64,000 bases of DNA from contig DASZLU010000122.1 of NCBI GenBank assembly GCA_035552195.1, positions 8,155-72,154 on the forward strand, written 5' to 3'. This stretch comes from CAIKMD01 sp035552195 (GTDB taxonomy: Bacteria > Pseudomonadota > Alphaproteobacteria > ATCC43930 > CGMCC-115725). A program made the translations under genes and the position numbers. Under the pieces are notes generated by a model. The model had not been told where the DNA came from. It was given only the letters and a program-made list of their open reading frames with translations, and made no database searches. Of the stretch, positions 59,989 to 64,000 are shown piece after piece. Each line of letters begins with the position of its first letter. The first letter of the stretch is position 1.

Positions 59989-60004
59989 TGGCACGCGACT
60001 TGCT
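59989..60004 (+). promoter_or_regulatory. Sigma-54 promoter of fliK
   Basis: TGGCACG, CGAC, TTGCT: a full consensus match. Transcription would start near 60016, which places the fliK start at ATG 60036 and excludes the upstream TTG at 59970. Confidence 0.85.
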
Positions 60005-60035
60005 GACAAGACTGCGAGACCATTTGGACGAACAC

Positions 60036-61337
60036 ATGATCGCGCAACAAGTTTTGTCGACGGCGACCAGTACAGCGAAGTCGCAAGCGCAGCAGGCTCA
60101 ACAGCAAGGGCAGCAGCAAGCGCAGAATGTCGCGGCCGGCTTTCAATCTGTCTTGTCGCTGACGGATTCCTCTTTGAGCGACTTCGCGCAGAAGAACGGC
60201 GCGAGCGGGCAGACGACGCCGCAACAGGCGAACGGCAATAAGAAGAACAACAACAACGACGCGACCACCACCCCTTACGTGCAGGCGCCCAATCAGCCGA
60301 CACAGGCATCGCAAGCCAAACCCGCCGACGGCAACCAAGCCACGAGCGGCGCGAACGGCGTCGCCAATAATGGCGCGACCCCGGCAGCCGACGCTGCGGC
60401 AGCCGCCACCGATCAGAACGGCGCCGCCGCCAACGGCAACAGCAGCGCCTTTGGCGCCGACGCGCTCAATGCGCGCATCGTGGCCGGTGCGCCGATTTAT
60501 GCCTCGCAGCCGACCGCCGCGATGGCCACCGTTCCCGCGCATCTTCTCGATGCCGCCGACGCGCATCCGCTTCTGGGCGAAACTGTCGGCAAGCCGGGCG
60601 ACGCCGCCCCCGCTGCCGGCGGCAAGGCATCGACCGAGGCGAACGCGGCCCTGGCCCCGTCGACGGCCGGCGCGACCGCACCGACGACGACGTTGCTGCC
60701 GACCCACCAGGCGGTCACCGGCGTGGGGGGCAATGGCGACAAGAACGACGACGGCTCCTCGGCGCAGACCGCCGACGCCGCCACGACGGCGACCACCAAC
60801 GATCCCTCGACGCCCAGCGCGTCGCTGCTGAGCCAGCCGAGCACGCCGCAAAACGCGCCGGCCCAGGTCGATGCCGCGACCCACACCGCCGCCCCTTATG
60901 TCCCGGTCGGCGAGCAGGTCGCGATCAATCTCAAGCAGGCGCTCAACGCCGACAACAACGAGATCCGCATTCAGCTCAAGCCGGCGAGCCTCGGCACGAT
61001 CGACGTGAAGCTGAATGTCGGGCAGGACGGCCGCATCAACGCCGTCATCACGGCCGATCGCTCCGACACGCTCAACATGCTGAAGCAGGATTCGGGCACG
61101 CTGCAGCAAGCGCTGAAAGATGCCGGCCTCAACGCCGACAGCAGCAGTCTCAGCTTCAATCTCAACAGCAATGCGCAGTCTTTCGCGCAAAGCGGATCGC
61201 AAGGCGGCAGCGGCAGCCATAGCGGCGGCAACGGCAACCCCTATGCAAGCAACAACGCCGGCGACGCGTTGACCGGCAACGACACCGTGACGCCCGTGCA
61301 GCGCAGCCATTCCGGCGCGTTGAACATCGAGGTCTAA
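60036..61337 (+). CDS. fliK: Flagellar hook-length control protein FliK
   Basis: A 433-residue protein. The N-terminal two thirds are low-complexity Ala/Thr/Asn/Gln-rich (exported ruler region, with QQAQQQGQQQAQ). The C-terminal Flg_hook domain (about 290-400) has VAINLKQALNADNNEIRIQLKPASLGTIDVKLNV and AVITADRSDTLNMLKQDSGTLQQALKDAGL. FliK measures hook length and switches export to filament proteins. It starts the fliK-flgD-flgE unit. Confidence 0.9.
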   Translation: MIAQQVLSTATSTAKSQAQQAQQQGQQQAQNVAAGFQSVLSLTDSSLSDFAQKNGASGQTTPQQANGNKKNNNNDATTTPYVQAPNQPTQASQAKPADGNQATSGANGVANNGATPAADAAAAATDQNGAAANGNSSAFGADALNARIVAGAPIYASQPTAAMATVPAHLLDAADAHPLLGETVGKPGDAAPAAGGKASTEANAALAPSTAGATAPTTTLLPTHQAVTGVGGNGDKNDDGSSAQTADAATTATTNDPSTPSASLLSQPSTPQNAPAQVDAATHTAAPYVPVGEQVAINLKQALNADNNEIRIQLKPASLGTIDVKLNVGQDGRINAVITADRSDTLNMLKQDSGTLQQALKDAGLNADSSSLSFNLNSNAQSFAQSGSQGGSGSHSGGNGNPYASNNAGDALTGNDTVTPVQRSHSGALNIEV

Positions 61338-61348
61338 GGAAGCGTATC

Positions 61349-62056
61349 ATGACAACGACATCACCGATCGGCTCGGCCACAGCCTCCTCGATCTCGTCCT
61401 CGGCGAGCCAGTCGGGCTCGACCACGAACGCAGCCAGCGGCCTGACGCAGAATTTCAACACCTTCCTGACGCTGCTCACGACCCAGCTGCAGAACCAGGA
61501 TCCGCTGTCGCCGCTCGACACGAACCAATTCACTCAACAGCTGGTCTCGTTCAGTCAGGTCGAGCAGCAGATCAACACCAACAGCAACCTGCAGCAGCTC
61601 ATCTCGTTGCAGAGCGCGGGCGAGAGCATCTCCGCCCTGCCCCTCGTGGGCCAACAGATCGAATACAATTCCCCCACGGCCTCGCTCGCGAGCGGCGGCA
61701 CGGCGAATTACGTCTACAACTTGCCGAGCAACGCGGCGACGACCCAACTCACGATCACCGACGCCAGCGGCCGCCAGATTTACGCCGCCAGTCTCGGTGC
61801 CACGGCTGCGGGAAGCCATGTCTTCAACTGGAACGGCCAAACCACCGCCGGCGTCCAAGTGCCGGCGGGCGATTACACGCTTTCGATCAGCGCGAAAGAC
61901 ACGAGCGGCAGCGCCATCACCGCCAGCGTCGCTTCTGTCGGTACCGTCTCGGCGGTCGGTGTCCAGAACAACAGCGCCAACTTTACGATCGGCGACATGT
62001 CGGTACCGCTGAGCGAGCTCGTCACCGTCAATCCTACCCTCACGCAAACCAACTGA
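61349..62056 (+). CDS. flgD: Flagellar hook cap protein FlgD
   Basis: A 235-residue hook assembly scaffold. The N-terminal signature is NFNTFLTLLTTQLQNQDPLSPLDTNQFTQQLVSFSQVEQQI, then the TUDOR/FnIII-like part with SNAATTQLTITDASGRQIYAASLG and FNWNGQTTAGVQVPAGDYTLSISA. FlgD caps the growing hook. It starts 11 bases after fliK. Confidence 0.95.
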   Translation: MTTTSPIGSATASSISSSASQSGSTTNAASGLTQNFNTFLTLLTTQLQNQDPLSPLDTNQFTQQLVSFSQVEQQINTNSNLQQLISLQSAGESISALPLVGQQIEYNSPTASLASGGTANYVYNLPSNAATTQLTITDASGRQIYAASLGATAAGSHVFNWNGQTTAGVQVPAGDYTLSISAKDTSGSAITASVASVGTVSAVGVQNNSANFTIGDMSVPLSELVTVNPTLTQTN

Positions 62057-62080
62057 TTTTCAAGACGCAGGAGATAACTC

Positions 62081-63379
62081 ATGAGCATTTTCGGTGCACT
62101 CGGCGCCGCCGTTTCGGGATTGGCCGCCAACAGCAACGCGCTCGGCATCATTTCCGACAACATCTCCAACTCGAACACGATCGGCTACAAGGACACCAGC
62201 ACCGATTTTCGGACACTCGTGACGACAAGCGGCTCGCCCTCGCTCTATTCGCCGGGCGGCGTCGAATCCTCGGCGATGTACAACGTTTCGCAACAGGGCG
62301 TGCTGCAAGCCGAATCTTCACCGACCGATCTCGCGATCTCGGGCGGCGGCTTCTTCGTCGTCAATTCGAGTGCGGCTGGAGGCTCCAACGGCGCGACCAC
62401 CTATACACGTGCCGGTAATTTCTCGGTCGATGCGAATGGCAATCTCGTCAATGCCGCAGGCCTCTATCTGCAGGGCCAGCCGCTGACCGCTGCCGAGGCC
62501 GCGCAAGTCCAAGCCGGCAACTACAACGTGCTTTCGACCACAACCCCCAGTCTGTTGCAGACGGTCAATGTTTCGAACAATGCAGGCTCGGCGCAGCAGA
62601 CCTCGAATGTCAGCTTGGTCGCCAATCTCCCGGCAAGCGGTGGCGGCACAAACCCAACGATGACCGTTCCGGTTTATGACTCGCTCGGCGTGCAGCACAA
62701 CATGACGCTGACCTTCACGCCGACCGGCACCGCCAATCAATGGACCGTCGCCGCCTCGTTCACGGGCGCCGGCACCAGCACCGCGACGATCGCCGCCGGC
62801 GACAACACGATTCAGTTCAACACCGACGGCACGCTGAATACCGCCGGCACCACCTTCAACACGGCGGGCGCGCTGTCGATCGCCTGGGATCCGACCATTA
62901 CCGGCGGTACCTCGCCGCAGCCCGTCAACTTCAACCTCGGCGCCAACGGCACTTCGAGCGGCCTTAGCCAGATCGGCACGAGCTTCACCGTCGGCCAGAT
63001 CAACCAGGACGGCGTGCAATTCGGCAATTTCAGCGGCGTCACGATCAATCAGTCCGGCATCGTCACGGCGAATTACGATAACGGCCTGACCCGCCCGATC
63101 TACATCCTGCCGATCGGCACTTTCTCGGACCCGAACGGGCTGCAACCGCAGAGTGGCAACACCTACTCCGAGACCACCTCGTCGGGCTCGGCGGTGCTGC
63201 GCGAAGCCGGAACCGGTTCCGCGGGCGCGATCGCCCCCTCGTCGCTGGAAGATTCGACCGTCGATATCGCGACGGAGTTCAGCAATCTGATCGTCACTCA
63301 GCGTGCTTACGAAGCGAACTCGAAAATCATCACCACCGCCGATCAGATGCTCCAAACCTTGATCCAGGCGAAGCAGTAA
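62081..63379 (+). CDS. flgE: Flagellar hook protein FlgE
   Basis: A 432-residue axial protein. The N-terminus is SIFGALGAAVSGLAANSNALGIISDNISNSNTIGYKDTSTDF, and the C-terminus ends DIATEFSNLIVTQRAYEANSKIITTADQMLQTL. The middle domains have the FlgE-type GVQHNMTLTFTPTG and DGTLNTAGTTFNTAG. It forms the hook. It is the last of the fliK unit; sciP follows after a hairpin. Confidence 0.95.
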   Translation: MSIFGALGAAVSGLAANSNALGIISDNISNSNTIGYKDTSTDFRTLVTTSGSPSLYSPGGVESSAMYNVSQQGVLQAESSPTDLAISGGGFFVVNSSAAGGSNGATTYTRAGNFSVDANGNLVNAAGLYLQGQPLTAAEAAQVQAGNYNVLSTTTPSLLQTVNVSNNAGSAQQTSNVSLVANLPASGGGTNPTMTVPVYDSLGVQHNMTLTFTPTGTANQWTVAASFTGAGTSTATIAAGDNTIQFNTDGTLNTAGTTFNTAGALSIAWDPTITGGTSPQPVNFNLGANGTSSGLSQIGTSFTVGQINQDGVQFGNFSGVTINQSGIVTANYDNGLTRPIYILPIGTFSDPNGLQPQSGNTYSETTSSGSAVLREAGTGSAGAIAPSSLEDSTVDIATEFSNLIVTQRAYEANSKIITTADQMLQTLIQAKQ

Positions 63380-63403
63380 CGCGTTGATCTAAGCCCAATT
63401 CCG

Positions 63404-63438
63404 CCGCGCTCCTTCGAGGGCGCGGTCAGTGGGATTTT
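63404..63438 (+). terminator. Weak hairpin after flgE
   Basis: CCGCGCTCC pairs with GGGCGCGG around TTCGA with one wobble, followed by gggatttta. The T-run is short, so it may be only a partial stop. Confidence 0.4.
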
Positions 63439-63457
63439 AGGTAAATGTATCAAAGCG

Positions 63458-63465
63458 TTAACCAT
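63458..63465. promoter_or_regulatory. CtrA half-site TTAACCAT upstream of sciP
   Basis: TTAACCAT, the known half-site form of CtrA binding, 47 bases before the sciP ATG at 63512. SciP antagonises CtrA in Caulobacter, so the site may close a feedback loop. Confidence 0.5.
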
Positions 63466-63511
63466 AAAACTTAGGGCTTTTTTAAAAGGGGTACGGGTAC
63501 ATTCCGGCGTC

Positions 63512-63838
63512 ATGCAGACCAAAGCGACCACACCATTGAGCGCCGCGCAGCCGCAATCTCGTGAAGAGAGCACGGAGTGGCTTCTCGATATCGGATCGGG
63601 CGTCAGCCTCGACAGCCTCCCCCCGCCCGAGACCAAGCGTTGGGTCATTCGCCGCAAGGCGGAAGTCGTCGCCGCCGTCCGCGCCGGCCTCCTGACCCTC
63701 GAAGAAGCGTGTGGACGTTACACGCTCTCGGTCGAAGAATTCCTTTCCTGGCAGCGTCTCGTCGACAGCCATGGCCTCCCCGGCCTGCGCGTCACCCGCC
63801 TGCAGGACTACCGCGCGCTCGATCGCAGCGAGCGCTGA
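63512..63838 (+). CDS. sciP: CtrA inhibitor SciP (DUF1153)
   Basis: A 108-residue helix-turn-helix protein. SLPPPETKRWVIRRKAEVVAAVRAGLLTLEEACGRYTLSVEEFLSWQRLVDSHGLPGLRVTRLQDYR is the strongly conserved DUF1153 core. In Caulobacter SciP binds CtrA and blocks transcription of CtrA targets in the swarmer stage, and lies beside flgE, as it does here. The N-terminal 30 residues are variable. Start ATG 63512 has no strong ribosome-binding site. Confidence 0.9.
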   Translation: MQTKATTPLSAAQPQSREESTEWLLDIGSGVSLDSLPPPETKRWVIRRKAEVVAAVRAGLLTLEEACGRYTLSVEEFLSWQRLVDSHGLPGLRVTRLQDYRALDRSER

Positions 63839-63857
63839 TTTCGGCGGCCGGACGCCA

Positions 63858-63874
63858 CCCCTTGTAGCAAGGGG
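63858..63874. terminator. Small hairpin after sciP
   Basis: CCCCTTG, loop TAG, CAAGGGG: a perfect seven-base stem 20 bases after the stop, without a T-run. It probably serves as an RNA stabiliser or weak terminator. Confidence 0.4.
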
Positions 63875-63905
63875 GCATCGGCCGAGCTAACGCCAGGGCG
63901 GCATG

Positions 63906-63954
63906 ATTTGCCGCCCAGTCGGCAAAATCTGCCGACTTCTTAACTCTCTGTTCA
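63906..63954. promoter_or_regulatory. FlbD-like palindrome and CtrA-like box at the window end
   Basis: CGGCA-AAATC-TGCCG (63920-63934), preceded by a third TTTGCCG half-site at 63907-63913, then TTAA-CTCTCTG-TTCA (63940-63954), one mismatch from the CtrA box. They point to a flagellar promoter for a gene beyond the window edge. Confidence 0.5.
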
Positions 63955-64000
63955 CCTCACCGCCCCTAGTGTCGGCGCGGGCACAAAGCCCGGATCGCCA

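Noticed and set aside
1..64000. Hunt for tRNA, rRNA, CRISPR arrays, transposases and phage genes
   Set aside because: None was seen: no regularly spaced repeats, no transposase or integrase motifs, and no cloverleaf-like segment that I could support by eye.

Overview
The window looks like a GC-rich alphaproteobacterial chromosome. The evidence is a flagellar gene set typical of that class: FliX, FlaF, FlbT, a MotE-type protein, a DUF6468 protein and SciP (the DUF1153 inhibitor of CtrA). It is joined by sequence matches to sigma-54 promoters, CtrA boxes and FlbD-like palindromes. The flagellar set and the many orphan substrate-binding proteins would fit Rhodospirillales or a related order, but I cannot fix the genus. 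I see no rRNA, tRNA, CRISPR array, insertion sequence or prophage.

Layout. Positions 1-20900 are accessory metabolism and envelope genes: a partial substrate-binding protein, an amylo-alpha-1,6-glucosidase family protein coupled to a PRC-barrel protein, an MFS transporter, an LLM flavin enzyme, a tandem pair of NMT1/SsuA-like binding proteins, a hybrid histidine kinase, two L,D-transpeptidases flanking a small lipoprotein, a membrane histidine kinase followed by a TAXI binding protein and a MAPEG protein, and a GlcG/HbpS protein. Positions 21001-28883 are a probable catabolic locus. One arm reads leftwards (alpha/beta hydrolase, LLM flavin enzyme, Rieske oxygenase, MarR regulator, Gfo/Idh/MocA dehydrogenase). 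The other reads rightwards from a sigma-70-like promoter (binding protein, two paired cysteine-rich paralogues, Rieske ferredoxin).

Positions 28976-38781 are the first flagellar block: fliL-fliM-DUF6468-motE-TPR on the minus strand, and flgF-flgG-flgA-flgH on the plus strand from a sigma-54 promoter. Positions 38847-43904 carry non-flagellar genes (NmrA-like protein, two binding-fold paralogues, DksA-like protein, MFS). Positions 44056-63838 are the second flagellar block: fliX diverging from flgI-flgJ-(FlgN-like)-flgK-flgL, then the pseudaminic acid genes pseB and pseC, an unknown Gln/Asn-rich protein, and a minus-strand run of two flagellins, flbT, flaF and two glycosyltransferase-type genes (TPR/SPINDLY and Maf). 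It ends with fliK-flgD-flgE and sciP.

How it fits together. Rod, ring, hook, junction and filament genes lie with a nucleotide-sugar pathway and two candidate flagellin glycosyltransferases. Regulatory sequence suggests Caulobacter-like logic. CtrA boxes lie at fliX/flgI, pseB and sciP. Sigma-54 promoters precede flgF, flgI, fliK and the flagellins. Palindromes of the form CGGCA-N5-TGCCG sit upstream of several of them, where an enhancer-binding protein would act. Both flagellin mRNAs seem to start with the same GAA-loop hairpin, next to the gene for FlbT, a family known for post-transcriptional control of flagellin.
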